A stretch of 64,000 nt of DNA from Rhizobium redzepovicii (GCF_019793435.1 NZ_JAILYH010000023.1:33285-97284); one strand, 5' to 3'; shown: positions 23,769 to 33,258, counted from the stretch's first letter. The notes: generated by a model from the letters alone, not told the origin. Numbers and translations: made by a program.

Positions 23769-24932
23769 TCAGACGCCCAGGCGTTGTTCGGCGAGGCGGA
23801 CCCAGTAGGAGATGCCGTGGGCGATGGCTTCGTCGTTGAAGTCATAGGCCGGGTTGTGCAGGCCGGCGCTGTCGCCGTTGCCGATGAAGATGAAGGCGCC
23901 GGGGCGGGCGTTCAGCATGTAGGAGAAATCCTCGCCGCCCATCATCGGGTCGATCTCGGCATTGACGTTGCCCTCGCCGGCAATGGCGCTGGCGGTGGCG
24001 ACCGCATGCTCGGTCTCGTCGGGGTGGTTGATGGTGACGGGGTAGTTGCGGTTGAAGCCGATCTCGGCCTCGGCGCCGTGAGCGGCGGAGATGCCCTCGA
24101 CGATCTGCCGGAACCGCGTCTCGGCCAGCGTGCGCACTTCGGGATCGAGGGTGCGCACCGTGCCGGCGAAAGTCGCATCATTCGGGATGACGTTATGGGC
24201 GAAACCGGCATTGAACTTGGTCACCGAGACGACGACCGAGCTGATCGGATCGGCGGTGCGCGAGGCGATCATCTGCAGGTTGGCGACGATCTGGGCGCCG
24301 ATGGCGATCGGGTCGATCGTCCGGTGCGGCTGGGCGGCGTGGCCGCCGCGGCCCTTGATGGTGACGGTGAATTCGTCGGTCGCCGCCATGATCGCGCCCT
24401 TGCGGGTGGCGAACTGGCCGACAGGCAGGCCCGGCAGATTGTGCATGCCGTAGACCTCTTCGATGCCGAAGCGCTCCATCATGCCGTCCTTGACCATCAG
24501 GTTGCCGCCGCCGCCGCCCTCTTCGGCGGGCTGGAAGATGACGGCGATATTGCCGTTGAAGTTGCGGGTTTCGGCCAGGTATTTCGCCGCGCCGAGCAGC
24601 ATGGCCGTGTGGCCGTCATGGCCGCAAGCATGCATCTTGCCCGGCGTCTTCGAGGCCCAGGGCTTGCCTGATATTTCGGTCAGCGGCAGGGCGTCCATGT
24701 CGGCGCGCAGGCCGACGGTGCGGCGGCCTTCGCCCTTGCCCTTGATCAGGCCGACGACGCCGGTGCGGCCGATGCCGGTGACGATCTCGTCGACGCCGAA
24801 TTCCTTGAGCTTTTCAGCGACGAAGGCGGCCGTATTCTCAACCGCGAAGAGCAGCTCGGGCCGGGCGTGAATATGACGGCGCCATTCGGCGACCTCGTCC
24901 TGCAATTCGGCGGCTCTGTTCAAAATCGGCAT
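23769..24932 (-). CDS. M20D-family amidohydrolase (hippurate hydrolase-like)
   Basis: A 387-aa zinc peptidase/aminoacylase that hydrolyses N-acyl amino acids such as hippurate. Metal ligands are seen in HACGHDGH at 101-108 and the catalytic glutamates in FQPAEEGG at about 134-140; RADMDALPL (76-84) is also typical. ATG 24932 has AGGA 8 bases upstream and fits the family length; an in-frame start 30 bases earlier is weaker. It is the first core gene beside the island. The exact substrate is not predictable. Confidence 0.88.
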   Translation of the reverse strand: MPILNRAAELQDEVAEWRRHIHARPELLFAVENTAAFVAEKLKEFGVDEIVTGIGRTGVVGLIKGKGEGRRTVGLRADMDALPLTEISGKPWASKTPGKMHACGHDGHTAMLLGAAKYLAETRNFNGNIAVIFQPAEEGGGGGNLMVKDGMMERFGIEEVYGMHNLPGLPVGQFATRKGAIMAATDEFTVTIKGRGGHAAQPHRTIDPIAIGAQIVANLQMIASRTADPISSVVVSVTKFNAGFAHNVIPNDATFAGTVRTLDPEVRTLAETRFRQIVEGISAAHGAEAEIGFNRNYPVTINHPDETEHAVATASAIAGEGNVNAEIDPMMGGEDFSYMLNARPGAFIFIGNGDSAGLHNPAYDFNDEAIAHGISYWVRLAEQRLGV

Positions 24933-25119
24933 GTTGGCGTTCCTGTTATGAAATCCCGGCAATCGTTCATCGCATCACAAGGACGTGAGGCGGGGGGCGT
25001 GAGGCGGCTGAGGCGTGAGCCTGTGGAAATTACTTAGTCAATGACCTTTGCCATGTCATAGCCATATAGGCTAAATAGGGGAAGGTTTCGAGATTTTCCT
25101 GATATCCGAAGGACAAAGC

Positions 25120-26253
25120 GTGTCGACGAGCCACTTCCGTTTGTTTGCCGCCTTGCGGCCGCTGAGTTTCGCGGTCGCCGCGACGGCTGGTTTTCTTGCC
25201 TCCGTTCCGCTCGCTGCGGCCAATCCGCATATTCTCGTCGATGTGCAGACCGGCCGCGTGCTCGAGCATGAAGAAGCTTTCCGCAAATGGTATCCGGCCT
25301 CGCTCACCAAGCTGATGACCGTCTATACCGTGTTCGATGCGATCCGGGCCGGGCAGATCAGCCTCGATACGCCTGTCGTCATGAGCAAGCGCGCCGCCGC
25401 GCAACCGGCCGCCAAGATGTATTTCAAGCCGGGCCAGAAGCTGACGCTCGACAGCGCGCTGAAGATCCTGATGGTGAAATCGGCCAACGACATCGCCGTT
25501 GCGGTCGCCGAAGCCATCGGCGGCACGCAGGAAGGCTTCGTGACGCGGATGAACGGCGAGGCGCTGAAGCTCGGCATGACGGATTCGCATTTCGTCAATC
25601 CGAACGGCCTGCCGGGCAAGGGGCAATATACGACGGCGCGCGATCTTGCGGTGCTGACCGTGGCGCTGCGCCGCGATTTTCCGCAATATGCTAGCTATTT
25701 CGCGCTTGAGGGTTTCACCAACGGCCAGCAGAACGTGCCGAGCCTCAACATGCTGATCGGCCGCTTCGCCGGCGCCGACGGCATGAAGACCGGCTTCATC
25801 TGCGCCTCGGGCTTCAACCAGATCGGTTCGGCGACCCGCAACGGCCGCACCATCGTCTCGGTCGTGCTCGGCACCGACAGCCTTGCGGCGCGCGCCGATG
25901 CGACGGCGAACCTCTTGCAAAAGGGTTTCACCACCCAGTTCCCCGGCAATGAAACGCTCGGTTCGCTGCGGCCCTACGGGCAGGGACAGGACCAGGTAAC
26001 CGATATCTCCGCCGACATCTGCAGCGCCAAGGGCGCCAAGATACGCAGCGAAACGCGCGACGAAGTCGGTCGCATGCGGGTGCAGTCGCCCTATATCCTG
26101 GAAATGGACCACGATCCGCGCTTCGTCTTTGCCGGCCTCATTCCCGGTCAGGATCCGCAGCCGGCTCAGCAGCCGGAAAAGGTGGCGACCGGCGATACGG
26201 CGGGAGGCATCGCCAACGTGCCGGTGCCGATGCCGCGCCCGACATCTTTCTAA
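25120..26253 (+). CDS. D-alanyl-D-alanine carboxypeptidase (PBP5/6 type)
   Basis: A 377-aa exported serine peptidase that trims pentapeptide side chains of peptidoglycan. The signal peptide is about residues 1-34 (cleavage after LAAA). The active site triad of motifs is complete: S61-L-T-K64, S121-A-N123 and K223-T-G225. The start is GTG with AAGGA 7 bases upstream. The C-terminal 50 residues are proline- and glutamine-rich, ending in VPMPRPTSF. A DacC/DacF-like name would fit, but paralogues cannot be told apart here. cobW-like follows after 24 bases. Confidence 0.88.
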   Translation: MSTSHFRLFAALRPLSFAVAATAGFLASVPLAAANPHILVDVQTGRVLEHEEAFRKWYPASLTKLMTVYTVFDAIRAGQISLDTPVVMSKRAAAQPAAKMYFKPGQKLTLDSALKILMVKSANDIAVAVAEAIGGTQEGFVTRMNGEALKLGMTDSHFVNPNGLPGKGQYTTARDLAVLTVALRRDFPQYASYFALEGFTNGQQNVPSLNMLIGRFAGADGMKTGFICASGFNQIGSATRNGRTIVSVVLGTDSLAARADATANLLQKGFTTQFPGNETLGSLRPYGQGQDQVTDISADICSAKGAKIRSETRDEVGRMRVQSPYILEMDHDPRFVFAGLIPGQDPQPAQQPEKVATGDTAGGIANVPVPMPRPTSF

Positions 26254-26277
26254 GATCAGCTTCTAGGGTCAAACGAC

Positions 26278-27447
26278 ATGAGCGCGCTCAACGACAGGAT
26301 TCCGGTCACCATCCTGACCGGCTTTCTCGGTGCCGGCAAATCGACGCTGCTCAACCGCATCCTCAAAGATCCCGCGATGAAGGATGCGGCCGTCATCATC
26401 AATGAATTCGGCGATGTCGGGATCGATCATCTCCTGGTCGAAAGCTCCGGCGATTCGATCATCGAACTGTCAGACGGCTGCCTCTGCTGCACCGTGCGCG
26501 GCGAGTTGGTCGACACGCTGGCAAACTTGATGGATGCCGTGCAGACGGGCCGGGTCAAGCCGGTGAAGCGTGTCATCATCGAGACGACGGGCCTTGCCGA
26601 TCCCGCTCCGGTCATGCAGGCGATCATGGGCAATCCGGTCATCGCCCAAAATTTCGAACTCGACGGCGTCGTGACCGTGGTGGATGCAGTGAACGGGCTG
26701 CAGACGCTCGACAATCACGAGGAAGCCCGCAAGCAGGCGGCGGTCGCCGACCGGCTGATCGTCTCGAAGAAGGCGATGGCTGAGGCAACGGACAAGCTGG
26801 AACAGCGCCTGCGCGCGCTCAATCCGCGCGCCGCGATGATGGATGCCGACAGCACTGAGGCCGGCAGCGCCGCAGTGCTCGTCAACGGGCTCTACGATCC
26901 GGCGACGAAGATCGCCGATGTCGGCCGCTGGCTGCAGGACGAGGATGCGCACGAGGCGCATCACGACCACGGCCACGCGCACAACCATGGCGAGGATCAC
27001 CACGGCCACCACCATCATGATCATGATGGCGATCACGCGCACCAGGACCCGCACGACGTCAACCGTCACGATGCCTCGATCCGCTCTTTCTCGATCATCG
27101 AGGAAAAGCCGATCGATCCGATGGCGCTCGACATGTTCATCGATCTGCTGCGCTCGGCCCATGGCGAGAAGCTGCTCAGAATGAAGGCGATCGTTTCCGT
27201 CTCCGACCGGCCGGATCGGCCGCTGGTGCTGCATGGCGTGCAGAGTATCTTCCATCCGCCGGTGCGGCTTGCCGCCTGGCCGGATCCCGGCGACCGGCGT
27301 ACGCGCATGGTTCTGATCACCAAGGATCTGCCGGAAGCCTTCGTCAAGGATCTGTTCGACGCCTTCCTCGGCAAGCCGCGCATCGACATGCCGGATCGCG
27401 CGGCGCTATCCGACAATCCGCTGGCCATTCCAGGTATGAGGATTTAA
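26278..27447 (+). CDS. COG0523 (CobW/ZNG1-like) GTPase, metal chaperone
   Basis: A 389-aa G3E GTPase. Walker A is GFLGAGKST at 15-23 and the metal-binding CxCC motif is CLCC at 67-70. A His-rich loop at about 223-265 contains more than 20 histidines, followed by the CobW C-terminal domain. Such proteins deliver metals, most often zinc, to client enzymes; some act in cobalamin synthesis. The gene is 24 bases after the carboxypeptidase and not next to cob genes here, so a zinc role is more likely. Its end overlaps the convergent tusA-like gene by 4 bases. Confidence 0.85.
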   Translation: MSALNDRIPVTILTGFLGAGKSTLLNRILKDPAMKDAAVIINEFGDVGIDHLLVESSGDSIIELSDGCLCCTVRGELVDTLANLMDAVQTGRVKPVKRVIIETTGLADPAPVMQAIMGNPVIAQNFELDGVVTVVDAVNGLQTLDNHEEARKQAAVADRLIVSKKAMAEATDKLEQRLRALNPRAAMMDADSTEAGSAAVLVNGLYDPATKIADVGRWLQDEDAHEAHHDHGHAHNHGEDHHGHHHHDHDGDHAHQDPHDVNRHDASIRSFSIIEEKPIDPMALDMFIDLLRSAHGEKLLRMKAIVSVSDRPDRPLVLHGVQSIFHPPVRLAAWPDPGDRRTRMVLITKDLPEAFVKDLFDAFLGKPRIDMPDRAALSDNPLAIPGMRI

Positions 27448-27668
27448 CCCTTTTTAATCAGGAAGCGGTGGCCGGTTTCGGTCTTTTCGGTCTCGACCAG
27501 CTCGTGGCCGTCCTCATTGCAGAAATGCGGCATGTCAATCACCGCCAGTGGATCGGTGGTGTCGACGCGGATGAGCGTGCCGCTTGCCATGGCGGCAAGC
27601 TTCTTGCGTGTCTTGATCACGGGGAAGGGGCATTTCAGGCCGCGGAGATCGTAGAGAACGGGGTTCAA
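27444..27668 (-). CDS. TusA/SirA-like sulfur carrier protein
   Basis: A 74-aa protein with the family's catalytic cysteine in the motif L-K-C13-P-F-P. TusA-type proteins pass persulfide sulfur to tRNA thiolation or molybdenum cofactor pathways. It lies 5 bases after the L,D-transpeptidase stop, so the two are probably co-transcribed, and is convergent with the COG0523 gene. Which sulfur pathway it serves cannot be told. Confidence 0.85.
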   Translation of the reverse strand: MNPVLYDLRGLKCPFPVIKTRKKLAAMASGTLIRVDTTDPLAVIDMPHFCNEDGHELVETEKTETGHRFLIKKG

Positions 27669-27673
27669 GCCGT

Positions 27674-28906
27674 TCAGTTCCGCGCCCAGAATTTCCAGAA
27701 CGGCTTCTTTGCCGCAGCTTCCGCGGTTTCCTGCTGTTCGGGCGCCGTAAAGGCCAGCGGGTTCTGCGTCGGCACCGGCACGACCGCAGGGGTGGCGGCG
27801 GCGACGGCCATTGGCTGCGCCTGCGGCTGGGCAGGGGCAACAGGCGTGGCGCCCGGCGCGGATTTGGCGGCGAGGCCCTGGGCGGTGCGCTTGGCCATCA
27901 TGTCTTCGAGTTCGGCGACCTTGACCATGCGGCCGGCCTCCAGCGAGGTGCCGGTGGGGGCATAAGCGAGTTCGCGGCCCTTGCGCGTCTTGGCGACCAC
28001 GGCCTTGCGCTCGGCTTCGGAGGGGTCGTACCAGGCCATGCCGTCGAATTTGCTCATCGCCTTGGCATAATCGGCATCATAGGTCTTGCCGTAGGAGGCA
28101 AGGGCGGCCGTCAAGGCCGGCGGCGTCGACATGGCAGGGCATTTGCCTGAGGCATTGAAGGCGCCGCCATCGGTTGCCTGCTGGTTGAAGACATATTTCT
28201 TCTCGCAGACGGCCACCTCGGGCGGGCGCTTCGTCACTTCGAAATTGTCGTAGCCGACCTTCAGCATCTTCCAGAAGTCGTAGCTTGGGTCGAGGCGATG
28301 CTTGACCATGTTTTCCGCCGTCATGCGGAAGGGGAAGGCCTGCAGTTGCACGGTCGCTTGGCCGCCCTTGAAGGCGTCGCGGGCAAAGGCGTAAATTTCC
28401 AGCACCTGCTGGTCGGTCATCGAATAGCAGCCGGAGGACGAGCAGGCGCCATGGATCATCAGATCGGAGCCGGTGCGGCCGTTCGCCGCGTCGTAGCGGT
28501 TCGGGAAGCCGGTGTTGATCGCCAGATAATATTTCGAGTTGGGGTTCAGGTTGGCGCGCGTCAGATCGTAAAAACCTTCCGGCGCCTGCCGGTCGCCGGT
28601 CTTTACCTTCGGGCCGAGACGGCCCGACCAGGCGCAGATCTTGTAGTCGGCGATCTTGTCGAAACGGTTGTCGGTCTTCGCCTTCCAGATCTCCATGGCA
28701 CCTTCTTCCTTGAAGATGCGAATCATGATCGGCGAATTGCGGTCCATGCCCTTGGCCGACATGGCGGCAAGGATATGTGGCGGAAGCGGTTGCTCGACCT
28801 TGTTCTTGACCTTGGAGAGATCGACCTGCGCGGTTTCCAACGCGTCATTGCAGCCGGTCAGAGCCAGCGCCATGAGGGAAACATAGGCAAAATAACGTAT
28901 GCGCAT
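27674..28906 (-). CDS. L,D-transpeptidase family lipoprotein (YkuD domain)
   Basis: A 410-aa protein from ATG 28906, which places a lipobox (ALTGC, Cys19) correctly after a short signal peptide; an ATG 54 bases upstream would not. The YkuD active-site motif is seen as IHGACSSSGCYSM at about residues 150-162, with catalytic Cys. Such enzymes make 3-3 cross-links or attach proteins to peptidoglycan; lipoprotein forms resemble the YafK-type hydrolase. The C-terminal 80 residues are Ala/Pro/Gln-rich and probably flexible. Confidence 0.8.
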   Translation of the reverse strand: MRIRYFAYVSLMALALTGCNDALETAQVDLSKVKNKVEQPLPPHILAAMSAKGMDRNSPIMIRIFKEEGAMEIWKAKTDNRFDKIADYKICAWSGRLGPKVKTGDRQAPEGFYDLTRANLNPNSKYYLAINTGFPNRYDAANGRTGSDLMIHGACSSSGCYSMTDQQVLEIYAFARDAFKGGQATVQLQAFPFRMTAENMVKHRLDPSYDFWKMLKVGYDNFEVTKRPPEVAVCEKKYVFNQQATDGGAFNASGKCPAMSTPPALTAALASYGKTYDADYAKAMSKFDGMAWYDPSEAERKAVVAKTRKGRELAYAPTGTSLEAGRMVKVAELEDMMAKRTAQGLAAKSAPGATPVAPAQPQAQPMAVAAATPAVVPVPTQNPLAFTAPEQQETAEAAAKKPFWKFWARN

Positions 28907-29238
28907 CCAAACTAGCCCATAAAGATAATGCGACCCGGTCCGCCTATGGAGTTCGGGCATCAGACGGAATCATAGGCGGCTTATACTTTACAAATCCTTA
29001 CCAGCCTATGACGTGCCCTGAACATCCCCGCAAGCGCGATTGCTACAGATAATATCAATGTGGCCAAGATTTGGCCCCAATCGGTGAAAGCAAAACTTGT
29101 CTCGGACATGATGCCGAAAAGTCTCAGCGATTTCCGAAAGCGCGTCGCGATCTTTCAGATTCGCTTCCCGCGCTTCAGCTCTTTGTTTTTGCGCATGTCG
29201 TTGCCGCAAAACCGCTGCACACTTTTGCGCGACAGGCT
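28907..29238. other. 332-base gap holding a rhizobial repeat
   Basis: No gene. The left part probably carries the promoter of the L,D-transpeptidase gene. The right part, 29136-29238, is a repeat element described separately and lies just past the accA stop. Confidence 0.5.
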
Positions 29239-29240
29239 TT
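29136..29240. repeat. Rhizobial intergenic mosaic-type repeat, copy 1
   Basis: A first block at 29136-29180 (GAAAGCGCGTCGCGATCTTT onward) recurs with few changes at 62976-63018. The second block is an imperfect palindrome GCATGTCG (29193-29200) / CGACAGGC (29230-29237) enclosing CCGCTGCAC; the same palindrome with perfect arms occurs at 48104-48147. Composition and layout match the RIME class of rhizobia. The element overlaps the first bases past accA and may fold in the mRNA end. Confidence 0.65.
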
Positions 29241-30192
29241 AGAGATTGCGGCCGATATTGAGGAATTTCTGGCGGCGCTCGTTGCGTAGCTGTTCGCCGG
29301 AACGGGACGCCATTTCGCCGAGCGCATTGGCGATCATGTCGCCGGTTGCGGCGATGACGCTGTCGGGATCGCGATGCGCGCCGCCGAGCGGCTCGGAAAT
29401 GATGCCGTCGATGACGCCGAGCGATTTCAGGTCTTCGGCGGTAATCTTCATATTGGTCGCCGCTTCCCGAGCGCGGGTGGAATCGCGCCAGAGGATGGAG
29501 GCGGCGCCTTCCGGCGAGATGACGCTGTAGATCGAATGCTCTAGCATATAGACCTTGTTGCCGGTGGCAATCGCGATGGCGCCGCCCGAGCCGCCTTCGC
29601 CGATGACGACGGAAACGAGCGGAACCTTGACGCCGAGACACATTTCCGTCGAGCGGGCGATCGCCTCGGCCTGGCCGCGCTCTTCGGCGCCGACACCGGG
29701 ATAGGCGCCTGCCGTATCCACCAGCGAAATCACCGGCAGGCCGAAACGATCGGCCATTTCGAGGATGCGGATCGCCTTGCGGTAGCCTTCCGGCCGCGGG
29801 CTGCCGAAATTATGCTTCAGGCGGGTCTTGGTGTCGTTGCCCTTTTCCTGGCCGACGACGGCGACCGGCTGGCCGCGGAAGCGGGCAAGACCCGCCTGGA
29901 TCGCGGCATCCTCGGAAAATTTGCGGTCCCCGGCGAGCGGCGTGAATTCCTGGAACAGCGTCTTGGCGTAGTCGACGAAATGCGGGCGCTGTGGATGGCG
30001 GGCGACCTGGGTCTTCTGCCAGGGATTGAGCTTGGAATAGATTTCGACGATCGCCTCGCGGACGCGAACCTCCAGCCTGCCGATTTCATCGGTGGTGTCG
30101 ATGCTCTCGTCTTCCGTTGCGAGCTTCTTCAGCTCGATGATCTTGCCTTCGAGGTCGGAGATCGGCTTTTCGAAGTCGAGATAATTGTGCAT
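29239..30192 (-). CDS. accA: Acetyl-CoA carboxylase carboxyltransferase subunit alpha
   Basis: 317 aa, the normal length. Together with AccD it transfers the carboxyl group from biotin to acetyl-CoA, the first step of fatty acid synthesis. Typical sequences are YLDFEKPISDLEGKI at the start, GQEKGNDTKTR (substrate region), GAYPGVGAEERGQAEAIA and IGEGGSGGAIAI (oxyanion-type glycine loop). It lies 62 bases after xerD on the same strand, so the two may share transcription. Confidence 0.96.
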   Translation of the reverse strand: MHNYLDFEKPISDLEGKIIELKKLATEDESIDTTDEIGRLEVRVREAIVEIYSKLNPWQKTQVARHPQRPHFVDYAKTLFQEFTPLAGDRKFSEDAAIQAGLARFRGQPVAVVGQEKGNDTKTRLKHNFGSPRPEGYRKAIRILEMADRFGLPVISLVDTAGAYPGVGAEERGQAEAIARSTEMCLGVKVPLVSVVIGEGGSGGAIAIATGNKVYMLEHSIYSVISPEGAASILWRDSTRAREAATNMKITAEDLKSLGVIDGIISEPLGGAHRDPDSVIAATGDMIANALGEMASRSGEQLRNERRQKFLNIGRNL

Positions 30193-30254
30193 GAGGTGCG
30201 TTTCCGTTCCTTGTGCCCGGGGCGTTTTCCTGGCTCCGCCCCTTGTCGCCGGTC

Positions 30255-31208
30255 CTATTCGTGCTTTTTCGCCTGTTTGGCAAGGGGGTGATGCGTCTGG
30301 ACGAGCTGCTGCAGCCTCTCTTCGAGGACATGCGTGTAAATCTGTGTGGTCGAAATGTCCGAATGGCCGAGGAGTTCCTGCACGACGCGCAGGTCGGCGC
30401 CGTTGGCAAGCAGGTGGCTGGCAAAGGCGTGTCGCATCACATGTGGCGAGATCATCGACGGTGTCAGGCCGGCGCGGATCGCCAGGTTTTTCAGGTCGCG
30501 GGCGAAAACCTGGCGGGGCAGATAGCCCTCCCTCGAGGCGGCGGGAAACAGCCAGGGGCTTTCCTGCGGATCCTTGGCCGCGGCATTTTCCACCGCCAGC
30601 AGGCGGCCGTAGGATTTCAGCGCCGATATCGCCGATTGCGACAGCGGCACCAGCCGTTCCTTGTTGCCCTTGCCGCGGATCATCAGGAAACGCCCTTCCT
30701 GATCGAGCACGCGGGCAGGAAGCGAAACCAGTTCACTGACGCGCATGCCGGTGGCATAGAGCAGCTCCAGCAGCGCCAGCATGCGCAGGCGCTGCAACTG
30801 GCCAGGCGCTGCATCGCCTGCCTCGGCCTCAGCTTGGGAAAGCAGCTTGCCGACCTCCTCGACACCCATCGTCTTCGGCAGCGGACGGCCTTTCTTCGGC
30901 GCGTCGAGAATGCCGGTGGGGTCGTCGGTCCTCAGCCCCTCGGCATAAAGGAACTTGTAGAACTGCCGCATGGCGGCAAGCCGGCGCGCCTGGGAAGAGG
31001 CTTTGAAGCCCTTTCGGGCGAGCGAGGCGAGATAGGCGGCCAGATCGGCGGAAGCGGCTTCGGTCAGCCGCACGCTGCGGCCGTTCAAGAAGGCGTGGAC
31101 GTCGTCGAGGTCGCGCTCATAGGATTGCAGCGTGTTGACGGCAGCACCGCGCTCGGCGCTCATCATCTCCAGGAAGGATTCCACATGGACGCGGCTCAGA
31201 TCCACCAT
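30255..31208 (-). CDS. xerD: Site-specific tyrosine recombinase XerD
   Basis: 317 aa. XerD works with XerC and FtsK at dif to resolve chromosome dimers. Catalytic residues: Arg in YATGMRVSEL, H-x-x-R in HVMRHAFASHL, His in LLGHSDISTTQ and Tyr in IYTHV. A 58-aa membrane protein gene ends 7 bases upstream. Unlike the island recombinase gmtY, this one has standard Xer length and sequence, so it is the housekeeping enzyme rather than an island integrase. Confidence 0.93.
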   Translation of the reverse strand: MVDLSRVHVESFLEMMSAERGAAVNTLQSYERDLDDVHAFLNGRSVRLTEAASADLAAYLASLARKGFKASSQARRLAAMRQFYKFLYAEGLRTDDPTGILDAPKKGRPLPKTMGVEEVGKLLSQAEAEAGDAAPGQLQRLRMLALLELLYATGMRVSELVSLPARVLDQEGRFLMIRGKGNKERLVPLSQSAISALKSYGRLLAVENAAAKDPQESPWLFPAASREGYLPRQVFARDLKNLAIRAGLTPSMISPHVMRHAFASHLLANGADLRVVQELLGHSDISTTQIYTHVLEERLQQLVQTHHPLAKQAKKHE

Positions 31209-31215
31209 ATGCCGG

Positions 31216-31392
31216 TCACTTCCTGGTCGTGTTGATCGTGCCCGTCGCTGGCGGATTGACCCGCTCGGACGGAATACGGATGGTCACGTCGCGCGGCTCG
31301 GGCTCGACAAAGGTCACAAGCGCCCACATCGCTCCGTAGACCGTCCCGGCGAGGATCGCGCAGACGAACAGAAAACGGAACAGGGTCGGCAT
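31216..31392 (-). CDS. 58-aa single-pass membrane protein upstream of xerD
   Basis: Translation from ATG 31392 gives MPTLFRFLFVCAILAGTVYG and on to a C-terminal NTTRK. One membrane segment spans about residues 5-28, followed by an acidic-proline stretch (EPEPRD) and a polar tail. It ends 7 bases before the xerD ATG, so it is likely the first gene of the xerD-accA transcript. A frame of this kind upstream of xerD is plausible, but no function is known. Confidence 0.65.
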   Translation of the reverse strand: MPTLFRFLFVCAILAGTVYGAMWALVTFVEPEPRDVTIRIPSERVNPPATGTINTTRK

Positions 31393-31540
31393 CCGGCAAC
31401 TCCTTCATGCTCTGCTTCTGTTATAAGAAGCGTATCTGCAAGTGCAAGAAGCGCTATTCAAGCCATGATTCCCTTGTCCGCGACTTGACGCTCCAGCTGC
31501 ATTTGTCGATACGGTTTGCAAACAAAGTGTGAATGGACCG

Positions 31541-32131
31541 ATGAGTGAACCACTGCTGACCGTTGCTGACAGCTTGAAAGGCAGAGCTCGCGCCGCGCTC
31601 GGTTCACGCAATCTGATCCTCGTCGGGCTGATGGGTGCGGGGAAATCCGCCGTCGGCCGCATCGTCGCCAGCCAGCTCGGCATTCCCTTCATCGACAGCG
31701 ACCACGAAATAGAGCGCGTGTCGCGCATGACGATCCCCGAACTTTTCGCAGCCTATGGCGAGGATGAATTCCGGGCGCTGGAAACGCGGGTGATGAAGCG
31801 GCTGTTAAAGGGCGGGCCGCGGGTCGTCTCCACCGGCGGCGGCGCCTTCATCAACGAGCGGACGCGCAGGCATATCATGAAAGGTGGCGTCTCCGTCTGG
31901 CTGAAGGCCGATCTCGACGTGCTCTGGGAGCGGGTCAATAAACGCGACAACCGTCCCCTGCTCAAGACCGAAAACCCCAAGCAGACGCTCGAAGGCCTGA
32001 TGAATGCGCGCTACCCGATCTATGCGCAGGCCGACCTCACCGTGCTCTCGCGCGACGTGCGCAAGGAAATCATGGCCGACGAGGTGCTGAAGGCGATGAT
32101 CGAAGCTCAAAAGGAAAATGCAGCGTCATGA
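31541..32131 (+). CDS. aroK: Shikimate kinase
   Basis: 196 aa from ATG 31541 (an alternative ATG at 31529 adds four residues). Walker A is GLMGAGKSA at about residues 31-39, followed by the shikimate-binding DSDHEIE and GGGAF. It phosphorylates shikimate in the chorismate pathway. The aroB start overlaps its stop (ATGA), forming the usual aroK-aroB pair, with the corC-like gene behind. Confidence 0.93.
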   Translation: MSEPLLTVADSLKGRARAALGSRNLILVGLMGAGKSAVGRIVASQLGIPFIDSDHEIERVSRMTIPELFAAYGEDEFRALETRVMKRLLKGGPRVVSTGGGAFINERTRRHIMKGGVSVWLKADLDVLWERVNKRDNRPLLKTENPKQTLEGLMNARYPIYAQADLTVLSRDVRKEIMADEVLKAMIEAQKENAAS

Positions 32132-33258
32132 ATGCGATACCCTCCGCCTCCGCCATCCAGACGGTGCACGTGCCGCTCGGCGAGCGCGCCTACGACATCC
32201 TGATCGGGCCGGGGCTGATCGCGCGGGCCGGCGCCGAGATCGCCTCTCGCCTCAAGGGCCGCAAGGCGGCTGTCGTCACCGACGAAAATGTCGCGCCGCT
32301 CTATCTCAAGGCGCTCGTCGCCAGTCTCGATGAAGCGGGCATCGCCTCGGCTGCGGTCGTCCTGCCGGCCGGCGAGAAGACCAAAAGCTTCGAGCATCTG
32401 ATGACCGCCTGCGACAAGGTGCTCGAAGCCCGCGTCGAGCGTAACGATTGCGTCATCGCGCTCGGTGGCGGCGTCATCGGCGATCTCTCGGGATTTGCGG
32501 CCGGCATCGTGCGGCGCGGCGTGCGCTTCGTGCAGCTGCCGACCTCGCTTCTGGCGCAGGTCGATTCCTCCGTCGGCGGCAAGACCGGCATCAATTCCCG
32601 CCACGGCAAGAACCTGATCGGCGTCTTCCATCAGCCGGATCTGGTTCTGGCCGATACCGATGTACTGAATACGCTGAGCGAGCGCGAATTCCGCGCCGGT
32701 TACGCCGAGGTTGCCAAATACGGGCTGATCGACAAGCCGGATTTCTTCGCCTGGCTGGAAGCCAACTGGAAGGCGGTTTTTGCAGGCGGCTCCGCCCGCA
32801 TCGAGGCGATTGCCGGCAGCTGCCAGGCGAAGGCCGATGTCGTCGTTGCCGACGAGCGCGAGAACGGCCAGCGGGCGCTGCTCAATCTCGGCCATACGTT
32901 CGGCCATGCGCTGGAGGCGGCGACCGCCTATGACAGCTCCCGTCTCGTGCATGGCGAGGGCGTCTCGATCGGCATGGTGCTGGCGCATGAATTCTCCGCG
33001 CGGATGAACCTTGCAAGCCCCGACGATGCGCGTCGCGTCGAGCGGCATCTGCAAGAGGTCGGCCTTCCGACCCGGATGTCCGACATTCCGGGCGCGCTGC
33101 CGCCGCCTGAAACGCTGATGGATGCAATCGCCCAGGACAAGAAGGTCAAGAGCGGCAGGCTCACCTTCATCCTGACGCGCGGCATCGGCCAATCCTTCGT
33201 TGCCGACGACGTTCCCGCCTCCGAGGTGATCAGCTTTCTCAGGGAAAAACACCCCTAA
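32128..33258 (+). CDS. aroB: 3-dehydroquinate synthase
   Basis: 376 aa, normal length. It makes 3-dehydroquinate from DAHP using NAD+ and zinc or cobalt. Family motifs: the NAD site ALGGGVIGDLSGF, the substrate/metal region VDSSVGGKTGIN and the metal ligands in LNLGHTFGHALE. It is coupled to aroK upstream and to the corC-like gene downstream (TAATG). Confidence 0.95.
   Translation: MNAIPSASAIQTVHVPLGERAYDILIGPGLIARAGAEIASRLKGRKAAVVTDENVAPLYLKALVASLDEAGIASAAVVLPAGEKTKSFEHLMTACDKVLEARVERNDCVIALGGGVIGDLSGFAAGIVRRGVRFVQLPTSLLAQVDSSVGGKTGINSRHGKNLIGVFHQPDLVLADTDVLNTLSEREFRAGYAEVAKYGLIDKPDFFAWLEANWKAVFAGGSARIEAIAGSCQAKADVVVADERENGQRALLNLGHTFGHALEAATAYDSSRLVHGEGVSIGMVLAHEFSARMNLASPDDARRVERHLQEVGLPTRMSDIPGALPPPETLMDAIAQDKKVKSGRLTFILTRGIGQSFVADDVPASEVISFLREKHP

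Noticed and set aside
23766..24671. 301-codon frame opposite the amidohydrolase
   Set aside because: Low-complexity translation full of G, D and V without homology signals; the opposite strand encodes a complete M20 enzyme.
30255..31208. xerD as the integrase of the island
   Set aside because: Its length, sequence and place between housekeeping genes mark it as the chromosomal XerD.
30213..31235. 340-codon frame opposite xerD
   Set aside because: Antisense shadow of xerD, which has all catalytic residues.
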